In this document: positions 12,017-22,121 of the stretch, piece by piece
Position numbering within the stretch: the first letter of the stretch is position 1
Layout: each line of letters opens with the position of its first letter
DNA from: Arachnopeziza araneosa
Lineage: Eukaryota; Ascomycota; Leotiomycetes; Helotiales; Arachnopezizaceae
Length of the DNA stretch: 64,000 nucleotides
NCBI GenBank assembly: GCA_003988855.1
Contig: QYAI01000147.1
Span: 62,001 to 126,000 of the forward strand
Direction of reading: 5' to 3'
Notes under the pieces: generated by a model
What the model was told of the DNA's origin: nothing
Database searches by the model: none
The model's input: only the letters and a program-made list of their open reading frames with translations
Translations under genes and position numbers: made by a program

Positions 12017-12516
12017 TTTTCAGTGGCACAAGAGAGGTTAGTTGATAGTGTGGCAAAGTGAAATGTTGACAAATCGAGGACTCATGCGTGGAATTCACTA
12101 GACAATGAAGTGATACTTAACTTAGAGAGTAGTTCATACAGATTTTAGAAACTAGCGAGGTTTGAGAAATTGTGTTTGCTTGGACTCGCTATCACAATCG
12201 AATGCTTCACGATCTTGAAACTCATAGGGAGGCCGATACAAGGTCCTTGCGAGCGGACATCACCCGTGCTTGGTATACGGTGACTTTGGGAGTGTCTTGT
12301 GGACATTGGCAATCCTCTGCGGACTGAGGAACAAAGAAGAGCCGCTCCGGTGCTGGTAGGAGATTGTGTTGGTGGGGTATGAGTACCGGTAATGCAACAA
12401 CAGCACAGGCTAAGCTCATGACGTCTGCACTGTGTAGCTCTCGGGGAAATGAAACAGCACCTATGGAAACACAAGCTGGCTTTCAATCTGGCTCTTGTTG
12501 AAGAGAGCATCCGGAC
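12017..12516. promoter_or_regulatory. Divergent intergenic region, hydrolase / methyltransferase
   Basis: About 500 bp between divergent genes, expected to contain both promoters. A minus-strand open frame across 12145-12594 has no recognisable domain and overlaps the next gene, so it is not called. Confidence 0.4.
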
Positions 12517-13305
12517 ATGCTTCTCTTGACAACTCGATTCCCCGCAACCCTCAGACACGGCTCCCCCTTCACCACGTGCATAAACAAATACCACGCAGTC
12601 ATGTCTCCAGCACCACCGTCTCAGATCAATCCTCTCCCTCGATCGCTCTACCCGGCATCGATTTCATATTCTACGGAGGATCTCCGCAGAAAAGACGAGG
12701 GCTCCGACATTGACTGGTACAGCCAGCCACGTTTCGTCCAGCACATCGATGACGGCGCTATTGCAATATTGAAGCAATACTATGGGCACATAATCAAACC
12801 AAACTATAGTGTAGTCGATATCTGTTCCAGCTGGGTTTCGCACCTAGCTGAGGAATTCAAAGCATATAGTATGATAGGTTATGGTATGAATGAACAAGAG
12901 CTAGAACGAAATCCGCACCTGACCAAATTCGTTGTCAGGGATCTCAATACCGATCCGAGCCTGAAAGAAGTCCCAGATGAATCTGCGGATGTAGTATTAT
13001 GCAGTGTGTCGGTGGATTATCTGACGAAACCGATCTCGGTCTTCCAGGAGATGCATCGAGTACTCAAAATCGGCGGAACAGCGCACATGGCATTTAGTAA
13101 TCGCTGCTTTCCGACCAAAGTCGTTGGAAAGTGGTTACGTATGAACGATGGGGAAAGAAGGAAATGGGTTGGAGGGTATTTCTGGGCGAGTGGTGGCTGG
13201 GAGGATGTGGAAGAAGTCATCTTTAAGGAGTCAAATAGTGGCATCTGGGAAGGACACGAAGATCCCCTTTTTGTGGTACGAGGGACGAAAGCCGGTAGAG
13301 TTTAA
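12517..13305 (+). CDS. SAM-dependent methyltransferase (type 11-like)
   Basis: Single-exon protein of 262 aa. It has a class I methyltransferase layout: motif I-like YSVVDICSSWVSHL (usual glycines mostly replaced), an acidic motif II region VVRDLNTDP, ESADVVLCSVSVDYLTKP (motif IV/V region), and FQEMHRVLKIGGTAHMAFSN (motif VI-like). The usual GxGxG loop is degenerate (DICSSWVSHL), as in a group of plant and fungal SAM-binding proteins whose substrates are unknown. Two starts are possible: the ATG at 12517, giving a basic, Thr-rich leader that could target mitochondria, or the ATG at 12601 (MSPAPPSQ). No partner gene defines its role. Confidence 0.75.
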   Translation: MLLLTTRFPATLRHGSPFTTCINKYHAVMSPAPPSQINPLPRSLYPASISYSTEDLRRKDEGSDIDWYSQPRFVQHIDDGAIAILKQYYGHIIKPNYSVVDICSSWVSHLAEEFKAYSMIGYGMNEQELERNPHLTKFVVRDLNTDPSLKEVPDESADVVLCSVSVDYLTKPISVFQEMHRVLKIGGTAHMAFSNRCFPTKVVGKWLRMNDGERRKWVGGYFWASGGWEDVEEVIFKESNSGIWEGHEDPLFVVRGTKAGRV

Positions 13306-14855
13306 AGTCATCAGCAGATTCTCGCATCCCTAGCTCGACACTCCAAACAATGAACGGCGGTGATTATTAGAGATGGGCCAATCCGTCTTCAGCGGACATT
13401 CGGAAACAGTGGCCGAAGAGCAAACCGCAATTCTCCTCACCCGTCTTAAATTTGGAATCGAGAACTGCAAAGTTCAGAGGACTTGCTCTATGGGTTGCAA
13501 AGAATTCGTTTGTGTCACGGAATCCCACCTCGGCAGTTTCATAGCCAAAGGAATAACTTTTGGCAACATCCTCAATTCGAGTGTCAGTTCATCTCGTCAG
13601 AGTGCGTTATTTGATTTTGTGAGCACCAGAGATGATTCGTGCTTTCAATTATTTTCCGCTTGTGCTCCCACAGAGGTTTTCATCGACCTGGGTGTTAGAT
13701 GTACGTGCTAGCGACATTGCACCTTTCTTGGACCTCCCATAAGGGCTCTTTTCAAAGTGGCGTGTATACTGAACTGTTCTATAATTCATGTACTTGGAAC
13801 AGAAGGACTAGATTTTCCTGCACATGCTCGCCCAAAGTCTGTTCTTGTTTTAAAGATTAGAAAATAAGAGACTAAGTAGTCGGTTTGTCATATGAATAAT
13901 GATAAGATCCTTCAAAATATTGATCCTCAAGTACCAGAATATGGAATCCAAATTTCAACTACCGGCATTCACCACAGTTACAGCGAGGACACATGACACA
14001 GTGAAACGCATGCATTTGCTCCAGAGTATGTGGACGACATCTCAGTGAGGTTCGTCTGCCACTAAATGCACCGACTCTTCAAATTTTCCAAACATTAGCC
14101 GCGCATAATACTGCGGCAAAGAGTTCGTAACGTTGCTTGCAGATTCTTGTTAGGTTTGGCCGAATAGGTCCCATGCCAAACTTTTCAGCGCTTGTTCTTG
14201 AACAGGTTATTTGGAAGAAGTGGGTTAAATCAACCTTTTTTTCCTTAGACACACCACCACTAGGGAAACCCCCCATCTACACTCTCAGGGGTTAAGCGAG
14301 TATGCTCGCAGCCTGCAGGGACCCTCCAGATTGGCAGGGCAGGCTAGTGCCTGAATTGGGAAAGATATCAAAATATTTGCTTTGAAACGCCAAGTTAATA
14401 CCGGCCCCGTATACCATTGGCTAGCATGGATCATCTCATTCTTACCACGGGCTTGGAGTTGTTAGTCCTTGGCTTCTCCGCGAAAACAAATTCTAGATGA
14501 GCCAAGAGAAAATGAACTCGTCAGCCTCAATATGTTGCTTTTCAGACTAGCTAAAAGACCGATGTTCCAACGAATCGGAACAGCTGGTTCATTGAGACCT
14601 GGCCTTCCCTTGATAAATTCTCTGCGGAATATCCCTTATGTGCCATGGAAGTGCCGTATGCATCGTCCTAAAGCACGAATGATGATATTACTTTGACATT
14701 TTCACCTGAAGGAAATTTGGATAATGTTTTCTTTTTGCCATGCCAGTTATTAAATTTTCCAGAAGCATAAGTCCTTCATAGTCCCTCTTTCTTTCACTTT
14801 TCTCGATCCCTCAGGTCCTGACGTGGCCCATCTCTCCACCACCACCACCACCATT
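13306..14855. other. Intergenic, no gene recognised
   Basis: 1.55 kb with only short open frames (for example 13373-13711 on the plus strand) lacking domains or splice support. A CCACCACCACCACC run at about 14836 lies just before the WSC gene start. Confidence 0.4.
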
Positions 14856-15558
14856 ATGGCTCTTTCAAGGCTCGTATTATTGGCTCTCTCTGCCTTGATC
14901 TCCTCGGCGGTTGCCCAGAACACTTCTTGTGCCTGGACAGAGACTGGATGCTTCAGGGACCCAGGAACCAGTCGTCCTCTCTTGGTGTCCGTTGTCCCAT
15001 CCAGCACGGATGATACCACTCAAGCGAATTGTCAAGCCGCTTGCGCTGCTCGACACTATCCCTACGCTGGAGTCGAGAATGGTTATCAATGTTGGTGTGA
15101 TTACATCGTTTCACGAGGCTCTATCTCCCAAGCGGATTCTTACTGCAATATTGGTTGCTTTGGGAATACGACCGAGATGTGTGGAGGAACTGGCGCCATG
15201 GGCGTTTTCCATAACCCATGTGTCATTCCCATCCGTACTGTTACTACTACAGCGACATATTCTCCTACCCCAAAAACCACGGTGCCTTCTATCCCCTGGA
15301 GTACTTTTACGTACGTATCCTAATAAATGACTTGTTGATGCTATTTTTGTATATATTTAGAAATTAAATACTGACTGCTTTAGTGTTACTACGACCGTTA
15401 CTGCAACTCCAACTCCGTCTGTTACAACACCAGTAGTATGTACAAGCTATTTGTGCTGTATATATTATCCTCAATACTGTGATGACTATTCGAGAGCATC
15501 GTTTAGTGCTCTTGAGGTGGCTGCTGCCGCTACATCAAACGCAAAAAGGTGGTTTTGA
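14856..15558 (+). CDS. Secreted or cell-wall WSC domain protein, 3' end uncertain
   Basis: The start ATG opens a clear signal peptide (MALSRLVLLALSALISSAVA, then QNTS). A single WSC domain follows at about residues 25-115, with CFRDPG, CQAACAARHYPYAGVENG, CWCDY, CNIGCFGN and EMCGG. The Cys pattern matches carbohydrate-binding WSC domains of cell-wall sensors and secreted proteins. A Thr/Pro-rich stretch begins at residue 120. An intron at 15311-15383 (GTACGTAT...TTTAG) leads to VTTTVTATPTPSVTTP. The exon can be read to a TGA at 15558, adding a Cys/Tyr-rich tail (CTSYLCCIYYPQYC). A strong GTATGT donor at 15436 suggests that the mRNA may instead splice onward. Typical WSC sensors have a Ser/Thr stalk and a TM segment, exactly what the next gene supplies, so the two may be one gene. 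Confidence 0.72.
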
Positions 15559-16380
15559 ATAAGAAGAATTGGATCTGGGATTTGTGATCTCGAAGGCGAT
15601 AAACCTGACGCCAAGAATAGGCATGGGTGACAGGATTTACTTGTAAATATTCACCAGATCAGAGCAGTAATTTTTCTAAGCCTACCACTCAACCAGTAGG
15701 TTGAAAGTGCTGCGTTGAAATTTTCCTTTATCAATTCGTTCAAATGTTTGATATGCACCGTATGGTAACCGTTTCCGATCTGAGATTCTGAACTGTGAAG
15801 AAAGGGGGAACTAGCGCCGACTAGCGTGATTATAGACCACCTTCGAATTTCGTACTCCATCAGCATCATCCAAGAACCCAAGAGCTTGCATTTCAATCCA
15901 AGCTGAGTACTGGAAAAATATTTTTAGTATTAATGCCTTCTTGGGAATTATTTCCATTATGCTTGGAGAACAAGTTTTGGCTCTTGAAACATTTCGATTG
16001 CCATGAATACCTAGCTTAACCCCCGAAGATCAAGTGTCTTCCACACCCAAGCTTCTCCAAGAAAAATCCACACATTTATTATTTAACATGAAGAGGTATA
16101 GCAACTCTAGATAGACTCAAAATGTCACTCTGCTTATTTCAAAACCTATGTACTGAGGATATACTCGAGAGTCAGGGGAGAAGAGCCATCAGCGTCGATG
16201 GTAGAAGGAGTTTGGATTGTACGAAGCAGTGAATGTCAGTTTTGGCGCTCATTCAAGTATTTAAATAGCACCCAACGTACGGTCTTTCATATACAAGCAA
16301 GACGCTCGCGGCAGGATACATTCTTGCTCAGTAGTCTCCAGTCTCACAACTTGAAATCACACCACTTGGTACGTTGCGCG
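15559..16380. other. Gap between the WSC part and the TM part
   Basis: About 820 bp without a recognisable exon. If the flanking genes are one, this is an unusually long intron or an insertion. If not, it is the promoter of the TM gene. Confidence 0.4.
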
Positions 16381-17443
16381 ATGGAAACAGCTGAGGAAAA
16401 CGATGTCACTACAGTAATAGTATGGCACTTTCTCCTCTTTCTACCCTTTTCCTAGCTGATTTTACTGGTAGATTTCAACAAGCGTATATTTTGCGACAAC
16501 AGCTAGTACAGCACCCTTCACCGTGTCCGTAAGTAGTGTGATATTATCTTCCTGATCTTTTCCTTTTCATGGCTCCTTTGCTTCAAACTGATGGATCTAG
16601 ACTGCAACTACTACTGCTGCTACCCCCTTCACTTCACCCATACCAACGTTGCCTGATACTAGCCAAGCAGTGCCTCTATGCACACAGGTGAGATCCCAGA
16701 ATGCTTCAAAAGAGCACACTAATATCAAACAGCCACTAACACCTACCTCGTCAACACCTGCACCCTCAACGACAAATGCCCTTACAACCTTCCAGACTTC
16801 GCCTACTACATCAACATCAACATCCACCCTCTCAAGCACCACTGTCCCCATCTCGTCACCTGCCAAAGGCCTGTCCAATTCCGGTGCTGAAGGTCTCGCC
16901 TTCGGTATCGCCACCTTTGTTGCCTGCCTCCTCTTACTTTTCTGGTTTCTGCATCGCCGGCACAAAGCCAAAGCTCGCGACGCCCTCCCACGAATCCGTC
17001 CCACCATATCAGGACCAATATCAAGACCAATATCAGAGTATGCACGACCATCAACCTCACACGTTGCATCATCGACTCTCGGCAACGAAAGAGGAAGAGG
17101 AGAGAGAGGGATTGATAACCGAAGAGCAACACTCGTACCTGCGACAGTAGCAGGGGTCCATGGTCCACGCAGCACAGGGCAAGACCACGAGGAAATAGGG
17201 AGTGAGACAATAGCAGGGCGAGAGTATGGTGCAGGTTACGACGTCGCCGAATGGGACAGTGGGTACCGCCCTCTGAGCAAGAACCAGGCTGTGAGCAGCA
17301 GTCCGAGTGACGTGGTTATAAAACCCCCGAGGTTATCTCTCTTCCAGCCCCAGACGCCCGCGGTGAGGGCTCCATCACCTCCAGCGCCGCCGGTGCCGGC
17401 GAGGTCGAGGAACCGGTTGTCGAACACGGGCAGGGCGTTGTAG
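16381..17443 (+). CDS. Ser/Thr-rich single-pass membrane protein
   Basis: Exons at 16381-16419, 16472-16528 and from 16601 splice in phase 0. They give a Thr/Ser/Pro-rich segment (STATTTAATPFTSPIPTL, then SSTPAPSTTNALTTF) and one transmembrane helix, LAFGIATFVACLLLLFWFLH, followed by a basic stop-transfer RRHKAKAR. The cytoplasmic tail of about 155 residues is rich in Ser, Pro and Arg (LSLFQPQTPAVRAPSPP). An optional 45 nt intron (16688-16732, GTGAGA...ACTAATATCAAACAG) keeps frame whether removed or not. The architecture of glycosylated stalk, TM and disordered tail is that of WSC/Mid2-type wall stress sensors. The gene as modelled lacks a signal peptide, which points to missing 5' exons, plausibly the WSC gene upstream. 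Confidence 0.62.
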
Positions 17444-18154
17444 AACCAATCGAGCCACCAGATCCCGAAACGCAATGTGAGGCGTGAGAGTGGCTGACGA
17501 TGGAGGTGCTGCATCCATCCTGCGGTGGATCTCGTTTATTTACTTATTTGACGATGACTTGGTGGAGGTTTGGAGGAGTGGATGTTGGATGCGGATGCTT
17601 TGGTTTTGCTGCAATCCAATCGTGTGTGGATTTGGATCGAGAATGAGGTCGAGCGGGAGGTAGAGAATTGATATCATAACAAGAACATTCAACAATATTA
17701 TTCTTCACTGAGCAGTATCGCAAGAAAGAGATGTGTTGGAACAAGCGGTATTCGAGTGATTAAAGAGGTTGTTTTAGCCTATAAACTTAATGTCCTAACA
17801 AGTGCATTGGGGGGACTTTATTTCAAGTAATGTAATCGCACTTCAAAAGGCTAACCAAAGAGCTTTTACAAATGCTCTGTTTTGAGGGATTAAGTTCAAG
17901 AACGATTAAAACATCGTACAAATCATCTATTGACTATGATAAGCTAATAAACATGTCAAAGTAAAAGCCATGTTGCTGGATCTATACACATACAACACAA
18001 ATGTTGTTGGCCCCTCAGTCAACTGAAGAATATCTCTCCTGCAAGCCAAGTCGAGCAATGCAATACAGGGCAATATCTTGTTTTCCACACTTCTTAACTC
18101 CCAAAATGCCACCCAACGCTCCACAAAAACGCCCGAATGCTATTTTTACCCGAC
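17444..18154. other. Intergenic between convergent genes
   Basis: 710 bp 3' to both flanking genes. No gene or RNA is recognised. Confidence 0.4.
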
Positions 18155-20131
18155 TCACATGCCATTGGGATCAATAAACACCCACCGCTTGTCTTTCAGC
18201 TTCTCTCCTGCATGACCTCTCTGTGCATAAGTCTCAAGCGTAGACTTGATCACTGCAGCTGGTTGACCTTGAAATTTTTTCTTCAGGACCTCGATCATTC
18301 CAACCTTGGTCAAATCGGAACCTACGACAGCCGCCTTAAAAGCATCCATATCTTCTGGTGGTAACAGCAATTTTGGTGTGCCATCTTTTGTAGAAAGGTT
18401 GGCAGTCATGGACCGTCCCAGTGGTGAAGGCTTCGATGAAGTATCAGATACTGCGGTAAAGAAGTGCTTGACAGGTTTCGGGCTTGGAGCGGCAGAGAGA
18501 ACCAAGCCGTTGAAATTGAGTGAGGTAGCTTTCATGGTATTTAACGGGATACGTGGCGGCTCCATGCTCGTAGAAGTAGGTTCCCAATATGAGGTTGAAA
18601 AGGGATCAATCGACTTCATTGTTGGAGCTAAAAATGTTAGTACTAAACCGGCTTTTATATGAATGAACTTACTTAAGATGATCTCCATACGGTATCTTAA
18701 CATCTTCACATTCGAGTTTTTCTTCTTTCTGTCCTCCCAGCACAAACCAGTTGAGTCTGGTTCCAAGTCTCCTTGTAGAACTAATCTCCTCGAGTTGGCG
18801 GTTTCATCACCCTCGTCATCAAGGAAACCTTCCATGTCTTCGTCGTCATCAACTTCCTCCTCCTCGTCACCACTCTTTAGATCTTCACCGTCTTCATCCT
18901 CGATCCACTCGGCCTCACTATCGTAGTCATAATCGGTCTGGGGTAGATCTCTTCTAAAAGGTTTCCGAGCAAGCTTAGCAATTCCGTTGACAGGTCTGTT
19001 AGTGTAGGTGCCGCGATATGGAGGTCTAACATCTTCTGGGAACTTGAGATATTTTAAGGGAATTTTCTGCAGGCGATCTTGGGTTCTCTTGATCTGAGAG
19101 TTTTGGGATTCGGTTGTAAGGTCAACAGGTCGAGAGGCTTCACCGGAATGAAATTCGTTCATGATTTCTCGAACTGCCATATGGCGCTTTCCACGAGGAG
19201 CTGAATCGTAAGTTGACATGTTGAAGAGTGAAGTTGCATCAAAACTGCCTAGTCCACCTAGAGTTTTTGCACCGGATACGTAAATGTCCAATTGTCGTTC
19301 TACGTATTCTGTAGCCAGTTCATCTCGTCCAAATCGATTGCTTGGGGCCAGCGTGACACCGCTCTGCATGAAGAATGGCGGAAATAGCACCTCGTAATGC
19401 AATTTTTGCTTAGTGTGTGTGCCGACAGCTAGAGTTGCAAGACCATCATTGGAGCCCGGCGGGGCAGGGCTTAATGAGGTTCTTCCTTCACTATCGACGC
19501 TACCCGCTCTTTGCTTGCTTGCTGGAGGCATTCCAAAGAATTTGCCCAGCTTCATCTGGCTCCTGTCATCCTTCTGCTTCTTCTGTTCGATCTTGCGTCG
19601 CTTTTCTTCTCGCTCGGCCTCCTTTCGCTTTTTCTCTCCTTCTTTCTCGGCCTCCTTCAGCTTCTTGTCGGCTTTCTCAGCTTCTTTTCGCTTCTTCTCA
19701 GCCTCTTTCTCGGCGCTCTTCTTGGCCTTGTCCTCAGCTTGAGCTACCTTCTCTGCTTCCTTGCGAACTTTCTCTTCAGCTCTCTCTCTATCCTTGATGT
19801 CCTTATTGATCTTCTTCAATTCCTTCTCGGACAGTTTGGTTTTCTTGGCGGGAGGAGCAGTGCTCTTTGGAGGGGCAGACGTAGACTCTGCTGAGGGATC
19901 AGGGGTTGCCGACATTGTAGATGACGGACTCGAGGTAGTAGGATATTGTGTTGTAGAAGGTTCGGCGGCTGGAAGTTGTTTGGAGGTTGTGTTGCTCAAT
20001 TGTTCATCCTCTTGCTCTTCAACATCCACGAAGTCAACTGGTACAGAACAGGGCTCCTCAAGATCAGACAGCTCCTCAAAGCTGTCACGATCTCTCTTTA
20101 GATCAGGTCGTGATATGATGTCGACAGACAT
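18155..20131 (-). CDS. Chromatin assembly factor 1 large subunit (p150/Cac1-like)
   Basis: Large subunit of CAF-1, which deposits H3-H4 behind replication forks by binding PCNA. The start chosen is the ATG at 20131 (MSVDIISRPDLKRD). One intron (18672-18628, GTAAGT with branch TACTAAC and TTTTTAG) gives 643 aa. In order: an acidic N terminus; a Lys/Glu-rich KER coiled coil at about residues 97-190; a canonical PIP box QMKLGKFF at 192-199; the CAF1A core with RPPYRGT and FRRDLPQTDYDYDSEAEW; a very acidic ED stretch (EEEEVDDDEDMEGFLDDEGD); and a C-terminal winged-helix-like region ending DKRWVFIDPNGM. All expected parts of Cac1 are present. The upstream frame can be extended past 20131, but that part is not conserved in character. 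Confidence 0.92.
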   Translation of the reverse strand: MSVDIISRPDLKRDRDSFEELSDLEEPCSVPVDFVDVEEQEDEQLSNTTSKQLPAAEPSTTQYPTTSSPSSTMSATPDPSAESTSAPPKSTAPPAKKTKLSEKELKKINKDIKDRERAEEKVRKEAEKVAQAEDKAKKSAEKEAEKKRKEAEKADKKLKEAEKEGEKKRKEAEREEKRRKIEQKKQKDDRSQMKLGKFFGMPPASKQRAGSVDSEGRTSLSPAPPGSNDGLATLAVGTHTKQKLHYEVLFPPFFMQSGVTLAPSNRFGRDELATEYVERQLDIYVSGAKTLGGLGSFDATSLFNMSTYDSAPRGKRHMAVREIMNEFHSGEASRPVDLTTESQNSQIKRTQDRLQKIPLKYLKFPEDVRPPYRGTYTNRPVNGIAKLARKPFRRDLPQTDYDYDSEAEWIEDEDGEDLKSGDEEEEVDDDEDMEGFLDDEGDETANSRRLVLQGDLEPDSTGLCWEDRKKKNSNVKMLRYRMEIILSKFIHIKAGLVLTFLAPTMKSIDPFSTSYWEPTSTSMEPPRIPLNTMKATSLNFNGLVLSAAPSPKPVKHFFTAVSDTSSKPSPLGRSMTANLSTKDGTPKLLLPPEDMDAFKAAVVGSDLTKVGMIEVLKKKFQGQPAAVIKSTLETYAQRGHAGEKLKDKRWVFIDPNGM

Positions 20132-20990
20132 GATGGCGGTTGAAAGGTTGTACGGTGTGTCAGATTGTGCGAATTCAAAGGTGATGGTGAGTCGAGGACG
20201 TTGTGCAGATCGAAGGGATGTCCCAAGATAGATTTTGTATCTTCTGGAACAAGTGCGACCATCAAAGACAATAACGGAAGAAGCTCCAAGATCGATCAAA
20301 GAAACTCGAATCTTAATCCGACCTCATTGGATTGTGGTGTTGAAATATCTGGGTTAGGTTGAGGCTCTTCGGAAATATTGAACTGAACGCGCTCGCAGGA
20401 CACGCCGACGCGTCCTCGGTTAATGGCCAAGCGCGACCCCCTTCGTCAATTTGTTTGCGCTCCGCATAAAAAACCGATTCTTGATCTTTTTTCCCTGAAG
20501 AAAGATGGGTGAATTCCTTTGAAGATAAAAGCATCATCGGACGAAAAAGGACTCGTGAGAAAGATTCACGTTGAGGCACCATTAAAATCGTATGAAGGAA
20601 AAGCTTCGAAGGGGTGTGGTCATGATAGAGTAGTTCATTTGATGGATTACAGGGCAGTAGATCAATGTCAATGTCAATTCTGTCTATCAAGGGATCGAGT
20701 CATAAAGAAGTCACCAGTGATTGTGATACCAGTCGCGAATGCTCGATCTTTTCATTATCTCTCCTGGGACCGTCAAAGGTCTATGCACGCAATGCCGCTA
20801 AACGAACGAGGGCTTTGCCTCTGCAGTACAACGAGGCCATCGGACTTTCTTAAACGAAGGTTGCTATGCTTCCCAGCCCAAATTCCAACCCCAAACTCCA
20901 TGTTTGTCAATCGGTATCCTAGACCATAACTCCGAGAGATGCGCGCAAGTAGTAAACAATTGGTATATCCTCCACCTCCACCTCCACCGC
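20132..20990. other. Intergenic, promoter side of the CAF-1 gene
   Basis: 860 bp between two minus-strand genes. No gene is recognised. A CCTCCACCTCCACCTCC run at about 20970 lies at the 3' end of the next gene. Confidence 0.4.
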
Positions 20991-22121
20991 TTAATCACTA
21001 TCTTCATCAGGGTTTGCAATGTACAATCGACCAGCACTCATGGTCATGGTTCTCTCGTCAACACTTCCCCGCCGTCTCAGTTCTTCCGGGTTCTTGACGC
21101 TCTTCTCGCGGGTGATGGTGGCTTTGAGCAGGCTGTTGCTAGCGAGTCTTGCAGTATCTGCAGTGTTCATCTCTGGGAGACCATCAGCTCGCTCTGCACT
21201 GCTTCCGCTTCCAGCACTGCGAGTGCCATCTCCTGTCCCATCAGTAGCGAAATATTCCGATGAAGATTGGTGGCCTCCAGCCACGGGGGTTTCCTCAGCT
21301 AGGTTGCCCATAGAATCTTGTCTTTCGCTTGGTGGCGTATTTCCAGAGCTCCATCTACCAACTGTAGAGCTGGCGCCAGATTGGCGAGAATATGTCAGGC
21401 CCCGTCTGCCAGCACTTCCAATACTGCTTCGCCCGCTACCCGTGCGATGGTGATTTCGAGCATAAGCCATATTTCCACTATCTGCATCGTCATCACTATC
21501 CCCTCCTTCAACTTCACTCGCACTCAGTCGCATAGGCACGCCTCCAACACCGCCGACCAAGTCGCCAGGACTATAGCCTACCAAACCAGACTTTCCGTGG
21601 TGTCTGATCTTTGCTGTGACTCGGTTGCCTCCTGCCAAACCACCAGATCCGCTTGTAGAAACACGGTTTGGTCCAGGGCCTCCGATAACCTCCATTGTTG
21701 CTCGTAATTTGGCTGCCTTTTGCTGTGCGAGTAATCTCGGGTCTTCATGTTGAGCTCGATCACACCAGACCGTCGCCTTCTGCCTTCGCATCAGTGCCAC
21801 ATAGCCAGTTGGCTGTGAGGTCCCGCCAGATCTGGACGAAGTAGATCGTCGCAGATCTTGAGATACCTGTCGGTTGGGTACTGGGCTGTTTCCACTGCTG
21901 GCGGTTGTAGAGAAGGTTGCGTTTGAAGGGGTTCGCCGCGAGGTGTAGGCATGAACTTGCATGTTGGCTGGATAGAGCTGTTGCGGTTGCGGAGGGTAGA
22001 GAATGGTCGGAAAGGTATTTGACGAGCCGGTTCGTGTGCGAGAGTGCGTGTAGATGTTTGTTGACTGTGGTGTTTGGTAGCCAGGCGGCATGGGTTTCCG
22101 TCGTGGGAGGTCGGCCATCAT
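20991..22121 (-). CDS. Conserved disordered ascomycete protein, unknown function
   Basis: Single-exon protein of 376 aa from the ATG at 22121 (MMADLPRRKPMPPGYQTP). It is rich in Ser, Gly, Thr and Arg and predicted largely disordered. Two compact segments look like the conserved core: GYVALMRRQKATVWCDRAQ followed by EDPRLLAQQKAAKLRA, and AKIRHHGKSGLVGYSPGDL followed by VGGVGGVPMRLSASEVEG. The C-terminal third has many potential phosphorylation sites (RRRGSVDE, GRSSIGSAGRRG) and ends in an acidic PDEDSD. The pattern resembles a widespread Pezizomycotina hypothetical protein, but no function is known to me. No membrane segment or signal peptide is present. Confidence 0.75.
   Translation of the reverse strand: MMADLPRRKPMPPGYQTPQSTNIYTHSRTRTGSSNTFPTILYPPQPQQLYPANMQVHAYTSRRTPSNATFSTTASSGNSPVPNRQVSQDLRRSTSSRSGGTSQPTGYVALMRRQKATVWCDRAQHEDPRLLAQQKAAKLRATMEVIGGPGPNRVSTSGSGGLAGGNRVTAKIRHHGKSGLVGYSPGDLVGGVGGVPMRLSASEVEGGDSDDDADSGNMAYARNHHRTGSGRSSIGSAGRRGLTYSRQSGASSTVGRWSSGNTPPSERQDSMGNLAEETPVAGGHQSSSEYFATDGTGDGTRSAGSGSSAERADGLPEMNTADTARLASNSLLKATITREKSVKNPEELRRRGSVDERTMTMSAGRLYIANPDEDSD

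Noticed and set aside
19413..20231. Long plus-strand open frames opposite the CAF-1 gene
   Set aside because: They are Leu/Ser-rich mirror frames of the Lys/Glu-rich coiled coil on the minus strand.
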